Numbered from the stretch's first letter, positions 32,612 to 44,112 are shown. The stretch: DNA of 64,000 nucleotides from Rapana venosa (GCA_028751875.1 CM054153.1:27381052-27445051), one strand, 5' to 3'. Numbers and translations: made by a program. Notes: generated from the letters alone by a model not told the origin.

Positions 32612-32705
32612 CTCAAAACTTCAACCAATGGTGAGATTTTTTGGGCGTGTGCGACCCGTTTTTTGTCCATCATCAAGGTAGCCGCATTCCGACTTCAGGG
32701 AGAAT
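32612..32705 (-). repeat. Module B, inverted
   Basis: ACCAATGGTGAGATTTTTTG, then CATCATCAAGGTAGCCGCAT and TCCGACTTCAGGG. Directly abutted by module F. Confidence 0.75.
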
Positions 32706-32707
32706 TA

Positions 32708-32848
32708 ATACCATTCATAAAGCGCATTAAAAAAAACCTCCACAACTTAAAGGCGTGATCACAGCCTTGGTACGGGATCAGTAAACAGTGGGGTCAGGTC
32801 GATCACGTCCAGAGATTCTCCTGCGCTCTATAAATCACTAGCGCGGGG
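32708..32848 (+). mobile_element. Module F, foldback MITE-like element
   Basis: The left end ATTCATAAAGCGCATT and right end TGCGCTCTATAAATCAC are imperfect inverted repeats. The cleaner left end at 11128 (GTGATTTATAGAGCGCGCAT) pairs better with this right end. The interior carries GGCGTGATCACAGCC and CAGGTCGATCACGTCC. No coding capacity, so presumably non-autonomous. No clear target duplication found. Confidence 0.5.
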
Positions 32849-32879
32849 TTCTTTCAATTACCTCCCCCTTCTTTGCAAC

Positions 32880-33370
32880 TCAGCTGACGCCAAAGGGCAG
32901 ATGGGAAGTGTTTATAACGAGTTCAAACGTGCTAAAGCCTTAAAAATGCAAAATGAATCCGCGCACATCAACTGGATCAGGGACTGCTCAGCTCCAATAA
33001 CAGGCAAGATTGATGCTCGGGGACACTGAGAGAGAGAGAGAGAGAGAGAAGAGAGAGAGAGAAGAGGAGAGAGAGAGAGAGAGGAGAGAGAGAGAAGAGA
33101 CAGACAGACAGACAGACAGCAGACAGAGACAAGGAGGGCACAGAAAGGGAGGGGAGAGAAAGGGGGAGAGAGAGGGGGAGAGAGGGGAGATAGAGACAGA
33201 GTGAGATACAGAGCGAGACAGAGACAGGGAGGGGAGAGAGAGAAGGGGGGGGGGGAGAGACAGACAGACAGAGAGACAAACAGATAGACTGACTGACTGA
33301 CAAACATACAGACAGGTAGACTGACTGACTGACATACAGACAGATTCAAGGAATTTTGTTCAACTGGGCC
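32880..33370. repeat. Amplified unit copy 1, left part: unique edge plus GA/GACA array
   Basis: The unique edge (GCGCACATCAACTGGATCAG, GGACTGCTCAGCTCC) resembles 36975-37030. A GA/GACA array follows at 33025-33340. Confidence 0.7.
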
Positions 33371-33597
33371 ATACCCCACAAGTCATAAGAAAGGGTCATA
33401 TTCCATATATACACCTCATATCCCTTAGATATATTCCATATAACTATGTATCCCATATAACGTAAAAGTTTAGATACTGTCACAGACATACAAAGAGACA
33501 GACAGAGCGATGGGGAGGGGGGCGGGGGTAAGAGAGAGACAGAGTAGATAGAAAGTGAGGGAGGGGAAAGAGAGAATTGGAGAGAGAGAGAGAGTTG

Positions 33598-33666
<69 letters not shown>

Positions 33667-33740
33667 ACAGACAGACAGAGACACAGAGACAGAAACATGA
33701 AAAGATCACGTTCAAGACCTCCATTGTTAGGATCATGATG
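33371..33740. repeat. Unique spacer and GA/GACA array
   Basis: Short unique DNA with a decayed ATATCCCATATA-type repeat (33400-33460), then GA arrays at 33530-33690. Confidence 0.8.
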
Positions 33741-34078
33741 TTATTTTTTGTTCAGCTGTGCCACAACAAATCCATTACAATTACCACGTGCACAAGAGCA
33801 CAGCCATGCAGTGTAAGGTCAACAAGTGCCCCTGAACCTCCACACAAAAGAAAGAGGCCGAGCTAGAGAAAGAAGGAAAGAGCAGGGAGAAAGAAACAAA
33901 GACAGAATGGGATGAAGAAATCTGGACAATAGTTCTGTAGAAACAGGAGAGAGGGAGGGCTAGGGATGGTGGTAAAGAAGACCAACAACACAGAACAATA
34001 AGAGGAAGACACACACACACAGAGCATGAGGAGAATACGTACTGGGAAAAGAAAGAAGAAGAAGAAGAAGAAGAAGAA

Positions 34079-34114
<36 letters not shown>

Positions 34115-34284
34115 ACTGCAGGAAAGACAACGTTGAAAGAGAACGAAGAAAACGAAATAAAGATGCGAAGAAGAAAAGTCAATCAATCAACTAACCAATC
34201 AATCAGTCGACTAATTAATCATTCCTTCACTGTTCTTGTAGCCACTCCGGCCATAGAAGCCATATTAGGAGTGTCACCATGCTA
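33741..34284. repeat. Amplified unit copy 1, unique block and degenerate purine tract
   Basis: AATCCATTACAATTACCACG, TGCACAAGAGCACAGCCATG and GTAAGGTCAACAAG align with 37837-37890 and 39438-39490. Purine-rich DNA with GAA and GAT arrays (34056-34113) follows, then AATC repeats. Confidence 0.65.
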
Positions 34285-34860
34285 ATGAAGAAGAAGAAGA
34301 AGAAGAAGAAGAAGAAGAAGAAGAAGAAGAAGAAGAAGAAGAAGAAGAAGAAGAATTAAGAAGAAGAAGAATTGCAAAGAAGAAGAAGAAAAATTGCAAA
34401 GAAGAAGAAGAAGAACAAGAAGAACAAGAAGAACAAGAACAAGAAGAATTGCAAAGAAGAAGAATTGCGAAGAAGAAGAAGAAGAAGAATTGCGAAGAAT
34501 TGCAGCAAAGAAGAAGAAGAAGAAGAAGAAGAAGAAGAAGAAGAAGAAGAGAGAAGAAGAAGGAGGAGGAGGAGGAGGAGGAGGAGGAGGGAGGGTAGAG
34601 GAACAAGAAGAAGAAGAAGGGTGGAGGAGGAGGAGGAGGAGGAGGAAGAAGAAGAAGAAGAAGAAGAAGAAGAAGAAGAAGAAGAAGAAGAAGAAGAAGA
34701 AGAAGAAGAAGAAGAAGAAGAAGAAAAAGAGGGAGGGAGGGTAGAGGAACAAGAAGAAGCAGAACGGTGGAGGAAGGAGAAGAAGAAGGAGGAGGAGGCG
34801 GAGGAAGAAGAAGGAGAAGAAGAAGAAGAAGAAGAAGAAGAAGAAGAAGAAGAAGAATGA
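34285..34860. repeat. (GAA)n purine tract, 575 bp
   Basis: Long GAA/GGA arrays interspersed with AATTGCAAAGAAG and AGGAACAAGAAG. All six frames show long homopolymer-like open frames (poly E, K, R, S, F, L) that are repeat artefacts. A long GAA-CTT tract can form triplex (H-DNA). Confidence 0.95.
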
Positions 34861-35439
34861 GGAGTGAGAGTTTCCAGTGTCAGAGGAAAAGAATGAAAAC
34901 AGAAGAAAGATAAACATCAAAACAAACAAAACACAGCAGGAAGTGTTGTGTGGACACAGAAGAAACACAACACACCGATGACAAGCAAGAGACAAAAAAG
35001 CCCAGTAGAGAGAAAGAAAAAAAAAAAGTAGCAGCAGAATATGCCAAGGAAGGAAAACGCTGGAAGAATAGAGACATACGAGGAGGTAAAAGCTATTGAC
35101 ACCATGCATCTCTTATCAGATATACCTGAGAGTAAGATCGCTTAGTCGAGGCGGCGGAGAGGAGGGGGAGTGGAGGGGGTTAAGGGAGGGGGGGGGGTGA
35201 GGAGAGAAGACGGAGGGGGGGGGGGGGTAAGGAGGGCATAGGTTCACAGGAGGACAAAGCCCTTGTTTCACCCACGGACTTTATGAACAGAATTCAGGAC
35301 TGTGACGGTAATCTTCTGATGAATCCTGTTACCTCGACATCACCGGGTTATAAACAGAAAGATGTACAGAAAAAACAACAACTGATCTACCGAAAGAACT
35401 CACAACTGAGCAATATACTTCAAAGCAAACATTGGGGAG
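34861..35439. other. A-rich and G-rich sequence, no gene seen
   Basis: A-rich to about 35100, then G-rich (35150-35240). AAAGCCCTTGTTTCACCCAC at about 35258 resembles 40888-40910 (AACACCCTTATTCCGCCCAT). Confidence 0.5.
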
Positions 35440-35701
35440 AGAGAGAGAGGGAGAGACAGAGACAGAGAGACAGACAGACACATACAGACAGACACAGACA
35501 GATAGAGAGACACAGACAGTTAGACAGAGCCAGAGAGACAGAGATAGACAGAGCCAGTCATATAGGCAAAAAACCCCAAACCAACAACAGAAAAAGACGG
35601 GCAGATAGAGAATGCAATTTCGACTAAAAATACTAATAATTGATGGTAGTTCGATCACTTTACAACTTCTTTACACTATGTGAGTGGCAAGTGAGTTTGA
35701 G

Positions 35702-35785
<84 letters not shown>
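35440..35785. repeat. GA/GACA arrays around a unique spacer
   Basis: GACA-rich at 35450-35550 and GA at 35698-35784. Confidence 0.9.
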
Positions 35786-35788
<3 letters not shown>

Positions 35789-36074
35789 TATTTCCTAAAT
35801 AAACAACAACAGCCAAACTTTGATCACTGAGCGTGTTAACAACTTCACATGTCATGATAAAAGAAAAACAAAAGAAACAAAACAGGGGCGAGGTACATAT
35901 GTTTTTGACATGTATTACACTCCAAACACTACATACATATACCATGCACAATAAAACCAGATTAAAGACACAAACACACACATACGACAACAACAACAAC
36001 AACAACAAGTCTTTGTAGAGTGTCTGTGCACGCATGCACGTGAGCATGCGCAGGGCAAGCGCGCTGTGGAACTA
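35786..36074. other. Unique spacer with (AAC)n
   Basis: A short CAA array at 35989-36007. Nothing else recognised. Confidence 0.5.
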
Positions 36075-36245
36075 ACTGCATAACATCTTGCGCACACGTT
36101 AAAACCCGTTCCACTTTTCGGAAGAGTAGGCCATTGTGTGCCGGTGGGAACGAATAACAAAATTTACAAACTGCATACACACGGGGATTTAATGTAAAAA
36201 AGCACATGAGTGCTTATTCCATTATCCTCGAAATAAATATTTTAA
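36075..36245 (+). mobile_element. Family A SINE, 3-prime half, tail 1
   Basis: CATCTTGCGCACACGTTAAA, GAGTAGGCCATTGTGTGCCG and GCACATGAGTGCTTATTCCA, then CCTCGAAATAAA. Head and central motif are missing. Confidence 0.85.
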
Positions 36246-36327
36246 AAAAGAAACTACGTGCTCATTGTTGGTCTTTTGGAATATTCTGGAACCAATCCCT
36301 CAATAACACCGACACTGCATCTCCTCA

Positions 36328-36806
36328 ACCTACAGTGGGACTCCTTCAATCACTCCTAACCTTAACCTACAGTGGGACTCCTTCAATCACTCCAAACCTT
36401 AGCCTACAGTGGGACTCCTTCAATCACTCCAAACTTTAGCCTACAGTGGGACTCCTTCAATCACTCCAAACTTTAGCCTACAGTGGGACTCCTTCAATCA
36501 CTCCAAACTTTAGCCTACAGTGGGACTCCTTCAATCACTCCAAACCTTAGCCTACAGTGGGACTCCTTCAATCACTTCAAACTTTAGCCTACAGTGGGAC
36601 TCCTTCAATAACTCCAAACTTTAGCCTACAGTGGGACTGCTTCAATCACTCCTAACGTTAGCCTACAGTGGGACTCCTTCAATCACTCCTAATGCTAGCC
36701 TGCAGTGGGACTCCTTCAATCACTCCAAAAGTTAGCCTACAGTGGGACTCCTTCAATCACTCCAAACCTTAGCCCACAGTGGGACTCATTCAATCACTCC
36801 TAACGG
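36328..36806. repeat. 37-bp minisatellite, 13 copies
   Basis: Thirteen copies of a 37-bp unit containing CTACAGTGGGACTCCTTC and AATCACTCC. Copies differ mainly in the last ten bases. The unit is not a multiple of three, so no frame stays open. Confidence 0.95.
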
Positions 36807-37024
36807 GTGTAAAGAATTTTACAGGCTCTATAAAGGACACATTCATGCATTCAATTAAATCAACTCGTTGCAACTGTGCGCGAGCATCAAAGGCGATATC
36901 TGGAGTGGTTGATACGAATTCCAGTGTGAGGACAGCTTTAAGACTTGAAAAGAAAGCACACAAAACAAAAAAATCACAGCACATCAAGGACTCCCTTAAT
37001 CCAATCGCCGATAGCACTGACGTT
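36807..37024. other. Unique spacer, edge of amplified unit copy 2
   Basis: CAGCACATCAAGGACTCCCT and GATAGCACTGACG resemble the edge near 32965-33030. No gene seen. Confidence 0.5.
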
Positions 37025-37388
37025 CTCAGAGACACAGAGAGAGACACACACACAGAGACACTGAGATAGACAGACAGACAGAGAGACAGAGACACAGAGA
37101 CATACAGACAGAGACAGAGACACACAGAGAGACAGAGACAGACAGACATAGACAGAGACACACACAGAGGCAGACAGACAGAGAGACAGACAGACATCAG
37201 AGAGACAGATAGAGACAGAGACATAGAGACAGACAGATATCAGAGAGACAGACAGAGACATAGAGACAGAGAGAGACTGGAAGTAAAAGAGACAGAGAGA
37301 CAGAGACAGAGAGAGGGGAGAGAGGGAGAGAGAGATTTAGAATGACAGAGACAGAGAGACAGATGCAGAGAGAGAAACGGTAATTTCA

Positions 37389-37442
<54 letters not shown>

Positions 37443-37604
37443 TAGATAGATAGATGGATAGATAGAGAGAAATAGATAGACAGACAGACAGATAGAGAGA
37501 GATAAACAGACAGACAGACAGACAGACAGATAGATAGATAGATAGACATATAGATAGATAGATAGATAGATAGATAGCAGAAAGACAGAAAGACAGACAG
37601 ATAG

Positions 37605-37635
<31 letters not shown>

Positions 37636-37737
37636 AGAGATGAAGAGAGATGAGAGAGAGAGAGAGAGAAGAGACAGAGAGAGAGAGGCAGAGAGAGAAA
37701 GGAGAACTTCAAGAGGAGAGAGGGAGGGGAGGGGATG

Positions 37738-37775
<38 letters not shown>

Positions 37776-37795
37776 GAGAAAGGAAGTTGAAAGCT
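37025..37795. repeat. GACA, GA and GATA compound arrays
   Basis: About 770 bp of tetranucleotide and dinucleotide arrays: GACA-rich (37030-37270), GA (37395-37438), GATA/GACA (37440-37620), GA and GACA (37625-37775). Confidence 0.95.
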
Positions 37796-38324
37796 TCAAT
37801 CTTGGGGGCTGTGACCAGTGTTAAGTTTAGGAACTAATCCATTGTCATTACCATGCACAGGGGCACATGTGGTGTTGATCAATGACAAATCTGCTCTTCA
37901 AAAAAAAAAACCACCCCAAAAAAGGAAACAAAAAGAAAGAAACAAAACAAAGAAAGGTCATAAAATAAGGCGACAGAGAAAGCAGAAAGAGGAAATAAAA
38001 AAACAGAACGAGGACAATAGTTAGAGGAAAATGAGAAGGAAGAAGCGTAGGCGGAGGAAGAAAAAGAAAACCAAGATAACTAAAAAATTAAATTAAAAAA
38101 AAATGAAGTGGGGGAGGAGGGGGAACAGAGGAGTAGCCACAGGAAGAGAATCAGCGAGAGATGAAGAAGAGGGATAGCAAAACAACTTTGCAAAGAACAC
38201 AGAAAAAAAAGAAAAGAGCAAAAGGAAAAGAATCAATCAATCAATCAATCAACCCGTCATGATTACTGTGACCTCATTGACCACAGAAGCCAGATCAAGA
38301 TGTCATCTCGTTAAGGTGAGAAAT
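37796..38324. repeat. Amplified unit copy 2, unique block and A-rich tract
   Basis: AATCCATTGTCATTACCATG, CACAGGGGCACATGTGGTG and GATCAATGAC align with the copies at 33770 and 39438. A-rich DNA, AATC repeats (38230-38252) and ACCACAGAAGCCAGATCAAG (compare 34250) follow. Confidence 0.65.
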
Positions 38325-38770
38325 AGAAGGGAAGAAGAAGAAGAAGAAGAAGAAGAAGAAGAAGAAGAAGAAGAAGAAGAAGAGAAGAAGAATTAAGAAG
38401 AAGAATTGCAAAGAAGAAGAAGAAGAAGAATTGCAAAGAAGAAGAAGAAGAAGAATTGCAAGAAGAATTGCAAAGAAGAAGAAGAAGAACAAGAAGAATT
38501 GCAAAGAAGAAGAAGAAGAAGAAGAAGAAAAGAAGAAGAAAGAAGAAGAAGAAGAAGAAGAAAAGGGTAGAGGAGGAGGAGAAGAAGAAAGAGGAGGAGG
38601 AGAAGAAGAAGAAAAGGAGGAGGAGGGAGGGAGGGTAGAGGTAAGAAGAAGAAGGAGGAGGAGGAGGAGGAGGAGGAGGAGGAAAAAGAAGAAAAAGAAG
38701 GAGGATGAAAGGAGGAGGGTGAGAAAAAGAGGAAGGAGGAGGAAGAGGAGGAGGAGGAGGGACAGTAAAG
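38325..38770. repeat. (GAA)n/(GGA)n purine tract, 445 bp
   Basis: GAA arrays with the same AATTGCAAAGAAG interruptions as 34285-34860, then GGA. Both strands give long artefactual frames. Confidence 0.95.
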
Positions 38771-39089
38771 GGGTGCTAACACAACTCGTGTTAAGGTGAT
38801 GTGAACACCTGTTCAGGTGATTAGACTATGTGAACACGGTCTCTGACCACAGGACAGGTGTAAGGTAAGTAAGCACAGGTCTCTAAACTCACCTGGTGAC
38901 ACGTGTTATGAATGTCTTGCCACGCCCACAATGTTACAATGATGTATGTTACGTTTATGTCATCAGGTTCCGAACGCAAGGCTATTTTAAAGAAACCATG
39001 TACAACCAAATTTTTTTTAAATGCAAATTTGCGAAGACATGGTTTTAAAACAAATTTTAAAACCCCCACTCCAACACATTTACACATGT

Positions 39090-39090
<1 letters not shown>
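38771..39090. other. Unique sequence, no gene seen
   Basis: No coding or element signal. Loosely repeated GTGAACACCTGTTCAGGTGA-type phrases occur at 38808-38890. Confidence 0.5.
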
Positions 39091-39143
<53 letters not shown>

Positions 39144-39198
39144 TAGATAGACAGACAGACAGACATACAGATATATAGGTAGATAGATAGATAGATGG

Positions 39199-39241
<43 letters not shown>

Positions 39242-39298
39242 GCATAGAGAGAGAAAGAGAGGAGAGAGAGAGAGAGAGAGAGGAGAGAGGAGAAGAGA

Positions 39299-39335
<37 letters not shown>

Positions 39336-39385
39336 GAGAGAGAGAGAGTAAAAGACAGAGGGGGACAGAGAGAACTAGAGAGATG
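39091..39385. repeat. AC, GACA, GATA and GA arrays
   Basis: AC (39095-39140), GATA (39178-39240) and GA (39245-39340). Confidence 0.95.
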
Positions 39386-39892
39386 CCGAAAGCTTCACCA
39401 GTGTTGTAGGCCATAATGGTTTTTAAGTTGGGGAACAAATCCATGCAATTACGACACACAAGGGCATGTGCGGTGCAAGATCAATGACTCCCTGCAACCT
39501 CAAAAGAACAGATAAAACCTTTACAGAAAAAAAGAGGAAAGAAAAGAGGATGAGAAAGGAAACCAGTAGCAGCGCGGAAGAGACGAACAGTGGTATGTTA
39601 GAAGAAGAAGAAAAAAACAGATGGCGAGGAAGAAAACTGACGGCATGGAAAGGAGGGATGACACGCAGAAGAAGAAGAAGAAACAGGCCGAGATGAAGAC
39701 GATCCAGAAGACAAAACCGCGAAAGAACGCTACAGGAAGTTAAGCAGGAAGCCGATAATGCAGAGAAAAAAAAGAAGATAGGGGGGGGGGGGGGATGATG
39801 AAGAAGAACAAGGAAGATAAAGAAGAGGAGGTGGGGGAGGAAGAGGAGAAGGAGCAAGAGGAAGAAGAAGAGGAGAAAAAGAAGACTCACTC
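39386..39892. repeat. Amplified unit copy 3, unique block and degenerate purine tract
   Basis: AATCCATGCAATTACGACAC, AAGGGCATGTGCGGTGC and GATCAATGAC align with the copies at 33770 and 37837. Purine-rich DNA with short GAA runs follows. Confidence 0.65.
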
Positions 39893-40145
39893 ACCCCACT
39901 TTCCCTAAAAGTCCTTCGGATGAGACTATAAACCGAGGTCCCGTGTGCGAACGCACGCATATCTTGCACGCAGGTTTAAACCTGTTTCGCCTTTCGGAAT
40001 TGGGAATAGTAGACCATTTGTGTGTATGCCGGTGGGAACGAATGACAAAATTTCAAAATTACACGCACTCTGGGACTGGATGTAAAAAAGCACGCAAGTG
40101 CTTGTTCCGTTATCATCGAGATAAAAGAATAATTAAAACAATAAC
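39893..40145 (+). mobile_element. Family A SINE lacking the head, tail 1
   Basis: It begins in the central domain (AAAGTCCTTCGGATGAGACT, ATAAACCGAGGTCCCGTGTG), then GCCGGTGGGAACGAATGAC, GGACTGGATGTAAAAAAGCA and CATCGAGATAAAAGAATAA. The tRNA-like head is absent; purine repeat abuts the break. Confidence 0.88.
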
Positions 40146-40269
40146 AAATAAACATTCACTCACTCACTCATGTTCATGGCTTTTGCCAACCTTGGAAGAC
40201 AAACAGTGTATCACCGCTACTGGGAAAAAAGAGAAGCAAGGAAAGGGAAGACAAAGACAATGAAACAGA

Positions 40270-40560
40270 GCACATCATCAAGAAGAAAGAGAAGGAGGAG
40301 GAGAACAACAAACAACAACGACATCGACAACGATAATGACAAGAAGAAGAAGAAGAAGAAGAAAAGAAGAAAGAAGAAGAGAGAAGAGGAGGAGGAAGAG
40401 AGAGGAGGAAGGAGGAAGAAGAAGAAGAACAACAACAACAACAACAACATCGACAACGATATGACAAGAAAAGAAGACGAAAGAAGAAGAAGAAGAAGAA
40501 GAAAGAAGAAGAAGAAGAAGAAGAAGAAGAAGAAGAACAACAACAACAACAACAACAATT
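40270..40560. repeat. (GAA)n and (CAA)n arrays
   Basis: GAA arrays alternate with CAA arrays. AACAACATCGACAACGATA occurs twice (about 40317 and 40444), showing a duplicated ~127-bp block. Confidence 0.9.
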
Positions 40561-41090
40561 CAACACACAACAAAACAACAAGGCACGGACAAAGAAGAGG
40601 AGAGACGAAGAGAAGTCAGATGAAGAACAATTTAAAAGGAAAAGAACACGCAGAAACAGACAAACTTGCAGTAAACGAAGAAAACGAAAAAGAAGAAAAG
40701 AAGGAGGAGAAATAGATACGATACCAGAAATCACACAAACTTTGATGATACATAGACAGACCACAGAGATCTTCCTCAGTCCACAGAGGAAGAGGGAAGG
40801 GGGAGGGGGCAGGAGAGAAAAGGAGGAGGAGGAGGAGGATGAAAAGGAGAGGGGAAGCGGGTGTCAAAGATGAGCAGGAGAAAAAACACCCTTATTCCGC
40901 CCATAGCACTTGTTGCAAGAATGCATGACTGTCTCCCGAATCACGTTATCTTTACATGATGGGATTTTCCAAACAGGGAAGAAATAAACAATAGACTGTC
41001 TTAAGTAATCACACAAAACTAAGCAAAGGAACTCGTTAAATCAAAGGAAAAGAGTGGGGGCGGGGGGGAGGGAATACAAAGCATTTGCAT
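40561..41090. other. A-rich sequence, no gene seen
   Basis: Purine-rich to about 40870, then unique. Confidence 0.45.
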
Positions 41091-41141
41091 AAACAGAGAC
41101 AGACAGACAGAGAGAAAAACAGAAAGGAAGGAAGGACAAGG

Positions 41142-41200
<59 letters not shown>

Positions 41201-41261
41201 AGAAGAAGAGAAGAAAGAAAGAAGGAGAAAAGAAAGAGAAGAGAAGAGAGAAGAAAGAAAG

Positions 41262-41335
<74 letters not shown>

Positions 41336-41575
41336 ACAGAAAGGACGGAAGGATAGCAGAAAGAAAGAAAGAAAGAAAGAAAAAGAAAGAAAGAAAGGAA
41401 GGAAGAAAAGACAGACACACAGAAAGAAACAACAGACAGAAAGAAAGTAAAAAGAACAGACAGACAGAAAGAAGAAAAAAAAAGACAGAAAAGAAAGACA
41501 AAGAAAGCAGTCGAGATACGAAAGAAGACAGAAAGAAAGACAGAAAGAAAGAAAAACAGACAGAAAGAAAGAACG
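41091..41575. repeat. GACA, GA and GAAA arrays
   Basis: Two GA arrays (41147-41197 and 41260-41335) and extensive GAAA/GAAAGACA repeats. Confidence 0.95.
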
Positions 41576-42629
41576 TTTCCAATATGAATAACGACCTAAC
41601 GTGATCCCTCATCTCCTGATTGTGGCCCCAAATGTCAACAAATCACCGAGCAAAGCAAAAAACAAGTTGATCAAGAAAAAAAAAGAAAGATAAGATAAAC
41701 AGGATAATACGTTAATAACAATTTTTTGCTTTAAAAAATCTGAAAAAGAAAAGAGAACAAGATATAGATAATGACGTAATGTGATCCCTGATCTGCTCGT
41801 TTTAGATCCAAAATAAAAGAAAATTACCAAGAAAGACATACAAAATCAGTCAGTTAAAGGAAATCACGAAATAAGAAAACGGGAATAACCATTAAAATCG
41901 AGTCAATCGAATAAATCAACGAAATAAAATAAAATGACATAAAACATTATAACAATTTTAGCTCCCGGAAAAGATATGAAACACACAAAAATGTTAAAAT
42001 TTACGCTTTACAGCTTTTTTTCCCCCTCCCTGTCTGAATTTGTTTATTTTTTTGGTCAAAAAAATATGAAGCAGAATGATGTCTGATGAATCCTCTGTAA
42101 GGCAAAATCAATACCTCTTAGCCCTTGTACAAGTATGGTCGGTCCTTTGAGAAAGGCTTACAAGGTTATAACGCACTCTCTGGGGGGGGGGACAGAAAAT
42201 CCTTCCTCACGATTCTCCAGAACATTCCGATCTAAACTTTGTGCCAGCAATACTATTTCCTTTTCCTAATCCTGGTCTTTCTTTTTTTTCCCCCTCTTCA
42301 TTAAAAAAAAATTCGTCTTTTCTCTTCTGTTATAACAGAAAAGCATAAAGCTCTTGTTGTCGTGGTTACTTCCTGGAAAATAATAGGGATGGAATAAAAG
42401 AGGTATCGGTAAATTCTTCACTCAATCGTCATGTAATTCTAATCTAAGTTTTTTTTAAAGAGGCAAAGGACGTAAGAAAAAAAAAGTCCACGAATCTTTT
42501 ATTCATTTGGAAGTAAATCAAAACAAATTCTGTTCCTTTAAAATGGATGGTGCTGCTCCTCAATCTAACCTTATTTTTTTGTTATATTTTGTTCATAAAT
42601 AATGTTTGTGATGAAATGCTTGTACGCGT

Positions 42630-42634
<5 letters not shown>
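41576..42634. other. Unique AT-rich sequence, no gene seen
   Basis: About 1 kb. A phrase AATAACGACCTAACGTGATC (41587) recurs as AATGACGTAATGTGATCCC (41769), a small decayed duplication about 180 bp apart. Confidence 0.5.
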
Positions 42635-42686
<52 letters not shown>

Positions 42687-42870
42687 CACACACACACTCA
42701 TACATAAAAAAGCAGATGCGTTGCTTACTCGATGTACCATCTGGAAATTAAAAAAATTGACCGTGACTTTGATTTCACACACACACACACACTCTCTCCC
42801 CCTCCCTCCTAAGCCTTAGCTTATCCATTTACCTTCATTAAAATATTCCAGTTCTCTTCTCTCTCTCTCT

Positions 42871-42919
<49 letters not shown>

Positions 42920-42930
42920 ATCGTTTTTAA
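42635..42930. repeat. AC and CT arrays
   Basis: AC at 42633-42697, a short AC at 42777-42791, and CT at 42857-42917. Confidence 0.9.
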
Positions 42931-43289
42931 TGAAGAGAAATACTGACTCCTGATGTGAAGTGTGTTGGGTCCTCAGATGACAATACTGTCCATTATGTTT
43001 CCCCGGCCAGGAATGGTTTCCTACAATCTTATGGCCACACGTGATAGGAGGATACTTCCTGCACGTGGGACACTCTGCATTCTAGGCTTATGCAGTGGGT
43101 GGTTTCTGTCCTTTGTAGCAAACTTTTGTGTGTGTGTGTGTGTGTTGGGAGGGGGTGGTGTTGGTGGCTGAGTGGGGCAAAATGGTATGTAGATGTGTGA
43201 GTGTGTGGTGACTGAACGCGGGTGTGTGTATGTGCTTCTCAGTATAATGGTGTGTAGGTGTGTGTGTGTGGTAGTTGTAGTAGTAGTAG
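42931..43289. other. Unique GT-rich sequence
   Basis: Short GT patches. No gene seen. Confidence 0.45.
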
Positions 43290-43331
43290 TTCAGTTTAAC
43301 GTCCTTCCACTAAATAGTGATATCAGACGGG
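43290..43331 (-). repeat. Module C, inverted
   Basis: TTCAGTTTAACGTCCTTCCA, then CTAAATAGTGATATCAGACG. Reverse complement of the module at 29851-29900. GT patches lie on the left. Confidence 0.8.
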
Positions 43332-43390
43332 AAGGGTGTATAATATCATTATGTGTGTGAGTGTGCTCTCTCTCTCTCGCTCTCTCTCTC

Positions 43391-43443
43391 TGGATGTAAA
43401 AAGGTCTTGTTCTTATTCTATTACCCTCAGAAAATAAAATTTC

Positions 43444-43505
<62 letters not shown>
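43391..43505 (+). repeat. Degenerate SINE tail 1 and CT array
   Basis: TGGATGTAAAAAGGTCTTGT, TCTTATTCTATTACCCTC and GAAAATAAAAT resemble tail 1. A CT array follows (43448-43504). Confidence 0.55.
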
Positions 43506-43508
<3 letters not shown>

Positions 43509-43915
43509 GTATATATATGCGTACACGCACACCTACACCCATCCCTATGTGCGGTACTTTTTGTTTCTGTTTTGGTGGGAGATTGTTCTTTTCACAACAT
43601 TACAGGCAGCACTTTCATGAATCACATTGTACCGATTCTCGTGGGAGATTTTTCCGTCCGGCACTGAAGTGAAGCACACTTCTGAAGGAAAGACAGGAGG
43701 TGCCGAGGCCATGGATGTTTGAATGTCCAGGGCAGGGAGGGCGGCATGAAGGAAAGACCAGTGTGACTACCTACAATGCTGCATTGTGTTCTCGCCCTAT
43801 TCGCCCAGCTGCCGCTGGCTACACAAAGCCTTGTTGTACAAAGGCTTCAAGGCGAGAAGATGGGTAGAATAGAACAGTTGTGAAAACGTCAATGATAGTG
43901 ATCTGTGTGTGGTGT
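43506..43915. other. Unique sequence, no gene seen
   Basis: No coding or element signal. Confidence 0.45.
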
Positions 43916-43968
<53 letters not shown>

Positions 43969-44035
43969 GGGGGGAGGGCGTTAAGAATGATGGAGGTGAT
44001 CAGATGATTTTGCTGTTCCACTACTTTTTGAGAGA

Positions 44036-44094
<59 letters not shown>

Positions 44095-44112
44095 AGAGAG
44101 AGAGAGTGAGTG
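43916..44112. repeat. Poly-G run of about 52, then (GA)n
   Basis: About 52 consecutive G at 43916-43967, then unique DNA and a GA array at 44031-44106. The length of the G run is likely to be uncertain in the assembly. Confidence 0.9.

Noticed and set aside
34282..35109. Minus-strand 275-codon frame rich in F, L and S
   Set aside because: It reads through a GAA/CTT tract; several frames on both strands are open, so composition explains it.
36328..36806. CRISPR-like array
   Set aside because: Units are contiguous without unique spacers, and the sequence is eukaryotic; it is a minisatellite.
38821..39459. Minus-strand 212-codon frame
   Set aside because: Much of it is GATA, GA and AC array; the non-repetitive ends show no recognisable domain.
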